Of a stretch of DNA of 64,000 nt, positions 37,001 through 47,237 are shown piece by piece. This stretch comes from Macrotrachela quadricornifera. Taxonomy: Eukaryota > Rotifera > Eurotatoria > Philodinida > Philodinidae. The notes beneath the pieces were generated by a model that saw only the letters and a program-made list of their open reading frames with translations, did no database searches and was not told the origin of the DNA. The position numbers and the translations under genes are program-made. The DNA lies in the NCBI GenBank assembly GCA_022393335.1, contig JAJEKB010001202.1:33702-97701 (forward strand), in the 5' to 3' direction. How positions within the stretch are numbered: position 1 is the first letter of the stretch; each line of letters begins with the position of its first letter.

Positions 37001-40000
37001 ATTATATATAAAATATTTATTTAGATGTTAGCATATAAAATTCAAGGTAATCGTACTATAGAAGTTCTTAAAGATGAAGATCGAGTTACAACTAGTGGTT
37101 ATTCATGGAGTAGTTTTGATGTAACTTATATGTAAGTTATTAATTTGTTATATGAAAATACGTTATCACAAATACTGTTTCTATTTTTATTTTAAATTGA
37201 GTGATAGAAAGGAATCAAAGGGGATTTATTTTTTCTAATTTAGTATATCTTTCGATTTTATATAAAATATTTAAAGTGACTTAGAAATAAATTTTTATAT
37301 CAAAATTTATTTAAATTAATTAATTCTTTTAGAACTGAAATATTAACAAGTGCTGAATGTAATAATGAACCAATAATTCAATTAACATTTATTCAACGTA
37401 TATTTAAAATACCTGATTTGATATTACCATGTGAATATTGTCAGGCACCACCAAATCCTCATAATCCACCAAAATATTGTAATAATTGTTTTCGAGCATC
37501 ATATTGTGATGAGTAAATTTATAATTATTTGTTTTTTGTTATTAAATTATTTTATTTAATATTGTTTTATTTTTCTATTTTCTAAAGACATTGTGAAGAA
37601 TTTCATGCATCAGATCATAAACATTCATGTAGATTTCGTTCAGCAGATAATTATGATATTATTGGTCTTCCATTTATTATTTCATTACCAGAATCAAAAT
37701 TAACATGTGAAAATGTCTTTGAACAAATTAGTATTTATGCAAAGTAAAATTTTAAAATAAAAGAAAAATTTTTTAATTGAATTCTTTCTTTAAGACGAAG
37801 TGTTGATATTGATATAGAACGTTCAAAACAATCTCAACAATCATTTGCAATAAATGATAATTTTCATCGAAATATTAATGATTTTGAGAGTTATGAAAAA
37901 GTTATTGACGATGATGATAATGAAGAAGATAAGTAAGTGAAATGATTAGAAAACACAAACTGTATATTATATTTGATCCTTTGCTCTCTGTTAGTCATTA
38001 GAGTGACCATTTGTAAAATAATTTCAGAAATCAAAAGAAGTATTATATTTAAAAAGGATAAAAACCATTTTTATTGTAGTAAACTTTATTGTTTATCGGT
38101 TAGTAAAAATAATATTTCTTCTTAATGCTATACCCTTAGACTATAGAAACTTACAAAATAGATAATTTTGACCAAATGAGAAAAAAATCAAACAAAATGT
38201 CTTCTACTTGTAGTCAATCGAGATCTCTTGGAATTATTATGTAATAAATACTAGTTAATGAAGAATCACACCAGTGAGTTCAGTATGTTTTGAAAGTTTC
38301 ATGACAACTTTGCGAATTATACTGAATAAACGAAGGACAATTAAATTTTTTTCAGAAGTTATAAAACAGTTCCTGTCTTTTTTCATCACTCTAATGGTAC
38401 AGGATAGATGTTACTTCCGTTTACTCAATAATTTAGTCAAGAAAAAGAAAATCAAATCTTACGAAAAAGTTCTATGCCCTTTTTTCATCATATGTTTTAT
38501 TATAGTGGCATTAAATATTTATTCATGACGTATATATATATAGAATATCAATTGATTGTTTAATAATAAAATATTTGATTTTTGATCAAATATATGAATA
38601 TAGTTTTTAAGAAATTTTCTTTTATCTAAAAGATATTTTTGAGTAGAACTTTTATTAGTTCCTCATAATCGACTAAAAATAACTTGAATATGTTTTGTAC
38701 TAAAAAATCGAATTTATAATGATAGTACCAGCTGTTGTTGTTTTTTCTTCTTTATTCTATTAATCAAAAAAATGATTCTTTATATGCCATTTACATTCAT
38801 CAAATTTGACCTTATAACAGGATTTCATATCATAAATCATACTACTAGATTATTAAAGAAAAACTAATCAAAGATTCAGTTTTAAATATCATATAAATCA
38901 TGATTATTCATATTCATTCTTTATAATAAATATTTGAATGAATCAGTATTTTAACCTTAACAGTAACAGATTTACTTCGTAGTCAAAATTTAATAATAAA
39001 TAATATGATATAGAAAAATTTCTATTCATGTATGAATAATTTTTCTATGTGAAATATCAATCTAATGATTACTTTTTTTTTTTGATCAATTGAGAATGTA
39101 TTAATATATTTCTTTATTCACAGCTTTAGTGATATTGAAAATGTCGATTGGACAACAATAAAAACTACACTATCATCATCTGATTCATGGTCTATATGTC
39201 GTATAGGTGATTATTTTGTTAAAACAAATAAAAATAAACGACGGCATAATAAACAAAATGATCGAAAAGAAAAATTACTAAAAATAATATCACCAAATGA
39301 TAATAATAATAATGATGATGAAGAAGAATCAATGATTATAAGTGGTGATAGTGGTAGTAATAGTAGTACAGAAGATTTTGATATGCTTGATGATATATAT
39401 GGTAGTCAATCATTATTTCGTATAATGCCACAAACAACAGATAATTTCAATCAGAATCTTCAACCAATTATTGAATTTGGTTAATTTAATTTATTATAAA
39501 ATAAAATTTAAATAAATAAAATTTATTTTTTAGGTGATGATAGTGATAATATTTTACGTTGTCATAGAACATTTTCAATTGATTGGTTTACAGATAATAA
39601 AAATAAGGCACCATTACGTGTTATACCATCAAAACATCGTAGTGGAATTAATGGCCTTATTGAAGATGATAGTGTTACTAATTCTTTAAGTGGAGGTATA
39701 GAAAAAAAATTTTTTTTTTTTTATTAAATAGAATTAATTCTTGTTATTAAAGATCAAGATATAACACTTCAGCAATGTCTACAATTATTTATTGAACCTG
39801 AAGTATTAGGTCCAGATGATAAATGGTATTGTCCACATTGTAAAGAACATATTCAAGCAGAAAAAAAAATGTCTGTTTGGCGTTTACCACCCATACTTAT
39901 AATACAACTTAAACGATTTAAATATAATCATTGTTCATCATTTGGTTATATGTCTAGTTCAAGAGAAAAAATTGATACAACAGTTAAATTTCCAACACAG

Positions 40001-40467
40001 TATATACAAAAGAAAAACATAAGATTTCAAACTGATTTTTTATTTATTTATTTATTTTTTAGTGATCTTAATATGGCACCTTATTGTTCATCAGTATCAG
40101 AAGAAAATCAAGAATATAATAATTCCTTACAATCTCGTTATGATCTTTATGGGGTTGTTAATCATCGTGGTACTGCATGGTTTGGACATTATACATCATA
40201 TGCAAGACTTTTAGGTTTTAATGATGCAGCAAAAAGTGAAATTGGTAAAAAAAAGAAAAAATAAATGAATTTTTTAAAAAATAAATTTATATTGTTTATA
40301 TAGGCTGGCGAAATTTTGATGATGAACGTGTATCATCACTTAAAAATGTAAAAGATCTTGTTCGATCTGATGCATATGTTCTCTTTTATCGTCATCGTAA
40401 TTTATCAGTTAATTTTGCAATACAAGAACAATTACAACGTGTTTTATTAGAATCAACGAATATGTGA
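34078..40467 (+). CDS. USP19: Ubiquitin carboxyl-terminal hydrolase 19 (CS domains, USP catalytic domain, MYND finger)
   Basis: USP19 removes ubiquitin from ER-associated degradation substrates and works with HSP90 through its CS domains. The roughly 1,100-residue product has a first CS-like region ([13 protein letters not shown]) and a second CS domain ([17 protein letters not shown], then [19 protein letters not shown]). The USP domain follows: Cys box [36 protein letters not shown], the zinc-binding CPQCLKES segment, a MYND finger insertion (CEYCQ, CNNC, CDEHC, HKHSC), [15 protein letters not shown] and the His box [18 protein letters not shown] with WRNFDDERV. The MYND insertion plus CS domains identify USP19. 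The protein ends [10 protein letters not shown] with no membrane anchor, unlike the ER-anchored vertebrate isoform. A 50-base intron (34235-34284) joins Thr-Pro-Thr-Gly; long introns are 35008-35802 and 37933-39123. Confidence 0.93.
35008..35802 (+). other. 795-base USP19 intron
   Basis: The donor GTAAAAATG and acceptor TTTTTTTTCTAG flank it. The minus-strand frame at 35532-35732 shows no known domain. Nothing else was recognised. Confidence 0.7.
37933..39123 (+). other. 1.2 kb USP19 intron with a hairpin
   Basis: The donor is GTAAGTGA and the acceptor is TTATTCACAG, restoring Asn-Phe-Ser-Asp. Near its end (39010-39047) an inverted repeat ATAGAAAAATT...ATTCAT / ATGAATAATTTTTCTAT forms a 17-pair stem with a three-base bulge. 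The frame at 38274-38528 is not a credible gene. Confidence 0.7.
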
Positions 40468-42106
40468 AAAAAATTCTTCCATAATCAAATTCTTGTGTAT
40501 ATGAATGAATATGAGTTTTTGTTTCGTGTTCTTATTCAAGACTTTCAACTAACTGTGATTCTTTTCGTTTTTTTTTTTTGTATGTGAAAATAACTCGTGT
40601 GTGTGTGTGTGTATGCTCTTGATTTGATTTTTATTTCCGCGTATATAAAACAAAAAAAGAAATTTGTAAACTTGTTAAAAATAATTTAATTATTTGATAT
40701 GTTCTTTTTTTCTTTTTTTAAAATGAAAGGTAAGTTAAATTATTTTTTTTGTCTTGAAGTTTATTAAGTGATAAATAACAGATGTTATTTGAAAAAAAGT
40801 GATGTAGTTGTTTTTGGTCTATATCTTTATTTTTAAGGGCAAAATAAATAAAACTTTTAAAAAATATCTTTTTTAAAATATGAATCATTTTGTTGGAATT
40901 ATATCATCATTATGAATAATTAAATAAAAAAATAAATTCATCTAGAGTAAACTTGGTATTTTCATAGATAAAAACATAAGTTGTTTTAGTTTTAAAATAT
41001 ACCTATTGACCCTTATGATTAGAAACAAATTTAATATCAAACAAAAGTTGTTCTACAATTTTCTCGAATGCTCTTTAATAATTATTTATATAATTGTTAT
41101 TATTAAGCCTAACGAAAAATTGAGATACACATTTATGTCATGATTTTAAAGATATTTTTGACAAATGATAGGAAAAAAAAACAAAAACACAGAAAAACAA
41201 AATGCGTAAAGAGAAAAAGAAACGAATAACAAATAAAATACTCTGTCCTTTTACTTTAAAAGAAAAAGCTATTGAGTTATTTTCTCCTTTAATAGTTAAT
41301 GTTGGGCACGTAAGTGTGAAAAAGAATAGGGTAAGAAGAATCGATTTTATTTTTTGTTATTATTTTTTCTATTCATCTTCTCTCTTTAACTGAATCATAT
41401 TATGAATAAATTCTAGTTTCAACTGAAATATAATCTTTAATCCACAACAAACATATCGCCTACACAATTCTTTCTTTTTTTCCTTTATCGACCAATAAAT
41501 ATATATATATATAAATATATATCAGCAATTATTATCAATAAAAAACATATAGCAATGCTGATGATATACTCATGTACATAAAGTTGGTATATGACTGATC
41601 ACAATTGATGGGTAATGATACTATCTATCCAATAGGCTCTAACGTATTATATACAAAAGAGGTTGTTTTTTCTCACTATTAATACAAAGCATAAATATTA
41701 TGTGCGCCATCGGTAAGGCATCTTTGTCAATTTTTTATTTGTTTTTTTTTATTGGAAGGAAGAAAAAAACACAGTAAGACAAGCAAAAAAAAAGATCATA
41801 TCTTATAAAAAATCGATAAAAAAATATATGCATGCTCGCATACCTATATACACATATACATTATTAATCGAGCAAGAGATGAATACTAATAAAACCAATC
41901 TATCATTATCGTCATATTGTTATTATGATTTCTTTTATTTTTACCTGTATTCATTTGATAAAAAAAAAAATGATACAAGGCCAAATATTAAACACATATA
42001 CACTAGTTATATAAATATATATATATGTACATCAATGATAAGAAAAACACAAGTGGCTTTTTTTTTAGATTTTTATTATAGTTAAAAATAAAAAAAGGAG
42101 AAAAAC
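40468..42106. other. Intergenic region between USP19 and the small heat shock protein gene
   Basis: It contains the USP19 3' flank (a GT run near 40600-40614; AATAAA near 40847) and the heat shock gene upstream region. I looked for inverted GAA/TTC heat shock elements in the last 700 bases before 42107 and saw no clear array. The open frames at 41202-41393 and 41828-42085 are low complexity and overlap the likely 5' UTR. Confidence 0.5.
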
Positions 42107-43857
42107 ATGTCATCACGTTATTCTGAAACACGTACATATCGTGAAGGAAATCGTAGTGGTACTGGTGGTTATGATATGCCAGTTTATCAAGAAGTGAATA
42201 CTCCTATTACATATACGACAAGTAATTTTAATAATAATATCAATGAAAGTCGATTACCAGCACATATTCGTCTTCAAGATACAAAAGTACAATGGGTTAA
42301 TGATCCGATAAGTGGACAAGAAAAATTTCGAGTTGATATAAATATTGATGGTTTTAATCAAAATGAAGTATGTCAATATTAAAAATATTTTCATGATAAA
42401 AACTATTCTTTGCATAATTTATATAGGTTAATATTCGTGTTGAGGGTAATCAACTTTTTGTTTTTGGTGAACATACTGAAAATAAAAATGAAGTAAGAAT
42501 TAGATTTTTTATTTTTATTTAAGTATTAATATTTAAATTTTTACTAAAATAATATATTACTTTAGAGTACATCAAAAAAGGTCATTGAAAAATCTTTTGA
42601 ATTACCTCGTGATATCGATACACAGAGGTCAATTTATAAATTATTCATATTTTGATATTTTTTCTTAATCAAAATTATATCTTTTTTTAGTCCGCATGTG
42701 ACATTTCCGACATTAACAACAATGCAAGTAGATTTTCCTTCACGTTTTTCAAATGTAGTTATTGATGATGGTCGTTTATCTTCCAAACTTGTATCTAATT
42801 ATGACAGCTCTCATCGTACATCACCTAGGTTTAGTCATGAAAAAAGTTCAACGGAATATACATCAACAAGAAAAATTGGTGGTGGTGGCAGCAGTGGTGG
42901 TATTGGTAATAATCGTATTAATTATGAACGAACTTCAAGTAAGAATAATATTTTAAATTATTTATTGTTCATAATAGCATTATTATAGGTCCATCTACTT
43001 ACTCACCTTATAATGAATTACAAAGTGGTTATAATTCCGGTCGTAGTAGTGCATATACATCGACTAATCGTTATCAATCAAGTGATCATCAAAGTCCATC
43101 ACGTCGAGGTTTTATAGATTCTACAACGGATTCATTTAATACATCAACTAATCCAACATATACATATCGTGTAACAGCAGGTGATTCTCAACCAAGAACA
43201 ACATACCCTCTATCATCACGCAGTGAAAGTGGTAATGTTTATGAAAAATCATTTAGTGAATCACGTCATGAAACTCATCACCGACGTTCAAGTCCAACAA
43301 CAGGTGTACAATCATCACATGAAGTTGAACATCATCGTTCAGGTAGTCCATCAATAGGTAAAAGTTCTGATGAAGATCGTTTTCGATCAAATGTTAGCCT
43401 TGGCCATCACAGTATGATACCACCATCATCACATAATGTTGAAGTACGTGAATATTCACGACGTGTTGGTAGTGGTGCGAATAATAATAATTTTAATAAT
43501 AATCAGCCATCATTATTTGCTCAAGGTTTCAATTCAGATGCATTTTATCGAAGTGCTTTTCAACCACAAATATTTACAGACAATCATGGCCAAAAACGTA
43601 TTGAAATGAAACTTGATGTTAATAATTATGATCCAAAGGAAATTAATGTATCGATTAATGGTAATGATCTTGTTGTTAAAGCTGAGCATAATGTTAATAA
43701 TCCACCAACATCATCATCACGAGCTTATTTTTATAAACAAATAACGTTACCACCAAATACAGATTTACAAAGTTTAGAATCGAATTACCATAAGGATGGA
43801 AATTTGTATATTACAGCAAAATTAGCTAATGACCAACCGTCTCTTGCATACGATTAA
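42107..43857 (+). CDS. Small heat shock protein with two alpha-crystallin domains
   Basis: It is a predicted ATP-independent chaperone that holds unfolding proteins. Five exons give about 500 residues. A first alpha-crystallin domain lies at about residues 55-150 (QWVNDPISGQEKFRVDINID, NIRVEGNQLFVFGEH, KVIEKSFELPRDID). A long Ser/Thr/His/Gly-rich linker of more than 200 residues follows. The second, better conserved domain is at the C-terminus (QKRIEMKLDVNNYDPKEINV, NDLVVKAEHN, YKQITLPPNTDLQSLESNYH, and DGNLYITAKLAN, which carries the GxLxIxA signature). The first copy lacks a clear GxLxIxA motif. Double-domain small heat shock proteins are known in parasitic flatworms (the p36/p40 type), so the arrangement has precedent. 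Exon joins at Asn-Glu-Val-Asn, Asn-Glu-Ser-Thr and Gln-Ser-Pro-His are all in frame. An acceptor-like TTATTATAG precedes the start by about 25 bases. Confidence 0.9.
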
Positions 43858-45626
43858 AGTTAATCTTTTTTCAATGGAATCATTTTTTTCTGTATTCAGA
43901 CCGGAAAGTTCTTTTTTTTTTTTAAATTAAATAAATATATATACTTTTGCCATGGTTATAAGGAATTTCAATAAATTACAATTGATATTCTTTGTGATAT
44001 TGCAGAATTTCGTTAATTTTGATGATGAATTACATGTGAATTAAAAGGTCTCTATCGGCTACATTGATGAGTGTAAGCTATGTAACATGTATAATAAAAT
44101 AGTTTACCATAGCTTTGAGCATTTATCCTATGTTAATATTCGTTCTTAACAGTTGGCGAAATTCCACTTTAGTTTTGCTAATATATCCTTTGAAATTTCG
44201 ACAATTAGTGAAACTCTACTGCACTGAACTTCTATCAATAAGGATTCTGCAAAGTCAGATTTTCTGATTCTAAAACTATAATTTGGAAGCGTTTCAGTAA
44301 TGTTGCTATGCCGGCTGCTCTGGTCAAAATTATGAAGCCCAAAAATATTATTCAGTCATTCATTTATTACGCACAGATATCCAATTGATACTGATTCTGA
44401 ATAAGATGCTGCAACTAATAATGATGATAGTAGCTCAGACGAATCGGATGCCACAGCAAACAACGACCATGATAGTTCGAAAGAATAAAATGATTCAAAG
44501 AAAATGTTAACAGTGCAGCGTATATCTCTCTTATATATTAGTTTTTTCTTTGAATGCTTTCCAAAATACGGAAAAACAGATAATTATTAACTCATTATGT
44601 TACTCTTGAAATAATTCTTTTTATTTCCAGTAAAATTGAAACTATGACAACAACATTATCATCATTAGCACTGCCAACAAAAACAAATCCACTTGATTTA
44701 CCTTATGATCAAAAATGTTGTGAACAAAGTTTTGATAAGCATCACCAACGCATCTTCAAAATTTGACAACAAAAAAACAAAAAACAAGGACAAAGGAGAT
44801 ATATGAATTATCACCATTAGTTAACAAACTATCCGATGTTTATATCCATCTGACATCGAAGACAAAGACTGTTCTAAAAAACCAGACATTGTCTTTACTC
44901 TCAATACATTTATTGAACTTTTTCGTATCTGGTTGATATATTTTCACTTCGTTATGCATTTATTATGACTACTTCTTACAAACATGTAAGTTTAATAGGA
45001 ATAATATCTGCAGAATCGGTCAATGCTAACTTCATAGAATCTATTGTAACGAATGGACAAATTCATTTCTGGTAAAATGGTTAAATTCTTTTGGATGCTT
45101 TCTTACACATTATACCTCAATTATAGATGTTCACTATCGAGGATAAATTAATAACAAACGATCCATACATAGAGCATTTAGAGTCGTGTAAAGATCCCGG
45201 TAAAAACGATCAATTCAGCGTTTGGATAAATAATTAAAAAAAATCACAAATCTATTGAAACTTATAATAGCGTGTTGGATCATTTTTTTAATAATTTTAT
45301 GTAAAACCATTCTTTTTTAAAAATTCATACATATTCTGAAAACGAAGATTCTGATGCATCTTTCTATGAAAAAAACTTAATATCGATTTTTTTTGAAAAA
45401 TCGACTTTTGTAAGGGAGAAGAGGGTACTAACCAAGAAAAAGGAAATACGAAATTATCAAAGTGACACATTGATCACAAGACAACAATTGATTAAATGTT
45501 TAAATATTGATGGGAACAACAGTCTTAAATATTTCTTCACCTTTTTCTATTTATTTTCGTCATTCGATCGAATGCTTTTAAGTTCAGTAAGATAAAGCAA
45601 TATTTATTTCTTGAGATGATCTATAT
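43858..45626. other. Intergenic region with decayed coding-like sequence
   Basis: The 3' flank of the heat shock gene has AATAAA near 43929. Short coding-like pieces on the plus strand follow: an acidic piece (DDSSSDESDATANNDHDSS) near 44417-44485, and one near 44637-44766 containing TMTTTLSSLALPTKTNPLDL and DQKCCEQSFDKHHQRIF after an acceptor-like TTTCCAG. All are closed by stops. Dispersed repeat copy 2 follows at 45010. Confidence 0.5.
45010..45420 (+). repeat. Dispersed repeat, copy 2 (decayed, coding-like)
   Basis: This is the partner of 27513-27950. The frame after TCAATTATAG opens MFTIEDKLITNDPYIEHLES and then breaks. Further on, after a shift, both copies keep an acidic segment followed by SFYEKN and ISIFF (near 45340-45400 and 27865-27930). 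Conserved residues between two diverged copies suggest that the common ancestor was coding. Confidence 0.75.
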
Positions 45627-47237
45627 TTATAAAAGAGGAAAATACAAATGAAAATTATTTGTACGAATAAATAGTTCAAAAAAAGAAAAATTTGTTATTC
45701 TATTACAAATGTGATGTGCTTGATTGTAAGTAAAACTGTTTGTTACAGTTGCTAATGTTTGATATCTAATGAAGAGACTGGTTAAACAAGGTAGAGCAAT
45801 GTTTTCAGTGGAGAGAAATTCTCTCGCATAAACAGTATGTGAATCTTCAAGACAGAGGTTGCATTGGTGACTAAATGTAATATATTTGTCTGAATGATCT
45901 TTAACTTGTTGTTTTTTATGATTACACATAAGTAATCTTTGCAAAAAAGGGAAATCACGTGCGATGATTTGAAATAATCGATGTTCAAATGTTCATCGAT
46001 CGAACATGATTAACGTTCGAACTTGATCGAATTTTCCACCTTGAAAAGCAACGGTCATAAAATAAAATTTTTTGAATTGATATGGAACTGAATAAATATG
46101 CGAATCAGCTCTATGATTAACAAAATTAATATGAACAAATGCATCTATATCTTTGTATCCTAATTCAAAGATACAATATCGAAGATCATTGCTAGATGGT
46201 AATTTAATTCTGATGTCTTCGTTATTGAGTGAGGGGTGAATACTGAAAGACAATTTTTGGAATCGTGTCATCGAATTGAAGACATCATTGTAGAATTTGC
46301 TGTCCATCAATAACGGTTGAATCGAATCGTGATACTGTAAGAAATAATGTCAATTCTTCGAGATTTGACATTCGACAAAGGGGTGAAGCAATTTGTTCGT
46401 CGTAACGACATATCACTCCTTCCAATGACTTGAAGAAGTCTTTTCTAAAGAAAAGAAAATGATCAAAAGATTTTTCAGATAGTTCTCTTCAAAACTACTC
46501 ATCATAATTCTACTTACTCTATTTTCTTTAGTCGAAAATTTATCGAAACCTACTGTTATTTCGATAACTAATGTTGATAAACATTCGAATCGTCCATCAA
46601 GAAGATAAAGACAATCATCAAAAGAATGAACAGTTATATTCAATTTAGTTAGAGTTGAAGAAGTGCAGCCTACTCTCCGAAGATTAAAGTTCGACATTAT
46701 TGAGTTATTCTTCAAGATATATTGACTAAAAGTCAGATCACATAACTATTTACTAACAGATAGTATCATTGTAAAAATCTTTAATTCATATCTATCAGTT
46801 GATTTGTCTATGTTAACATAACTTTCGATATGAAATTATGTAATTTGATAAGTTAGAAGACGAACAAATATGGTGTCACCTAAAATATCCGCATTTACTT
46901 GTCAATTGTGATACAAGTGTTTCTGCTGGAAGATTAATCAGTGACAACAAATGTAAACGTGGATAATTACCAATGCGAAGAACACGTTCTAGAGAAAGTG
47001 GTTTAACGGTTAATTTATGTACGTCATTCCAGATTCGAGACAAAATTTTTCTGCAAATTTGCTCGAGAACTTGATCCTCTATTGAAACACAAAATCAAGA
47101 TAATGAATATAGAGAGAGTTAAGTGCTAATCGATCAAATCGTTCATTTACATCGACCGGCGAATAAAATACGTCAACCATATTGAGTTCATTCAAAATGG
47201 CACATTATATTTCATCTGGTAGATCAACTATATTCAT
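45627..47237 (-). pseudogene. Broken F-box-like / leucine-rich protein gene of the bdelloid-expanded type
   Basis: Read on the minus strand, an F-box-like start (MNIVDLPDEI, then a TAA, then CAILNELNMVDVFYSPVDVN) is followed after a frameshift by SIEDQVLEQICRKILSRIWN and RIGNYPRLHLLSLINLPAE. After a decayed stretch come LTKLNITVHSFDDCLYLLDG, SRFDSTVIDG and QFKKFYFMTVAFQGGKFDQV. The frame then reads FDR, a TGA at 45993-45995, and continues in the same frame with TFEHRLFQIIARDFPFLQRL and ALPCLTSLFIRYQTLATVTN. At least two stops and one or more frameshifts rule out a normal single-exon product. I recognise the layout as a large bdelloid family from memory; without a search this remains a recollection. 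Its function is unknown; F-box proteins usually recruit substrates to SCF ubiquitin ligases. Confidence 0.72.

Noticed and set aside
41400..42106. Possible heat shock elements upstream of the small heat shock protein gene
   Set aside because: No inverted GAA/TTC array with the usual spacing could be found by eye; isolated half-sites are expected by chance.
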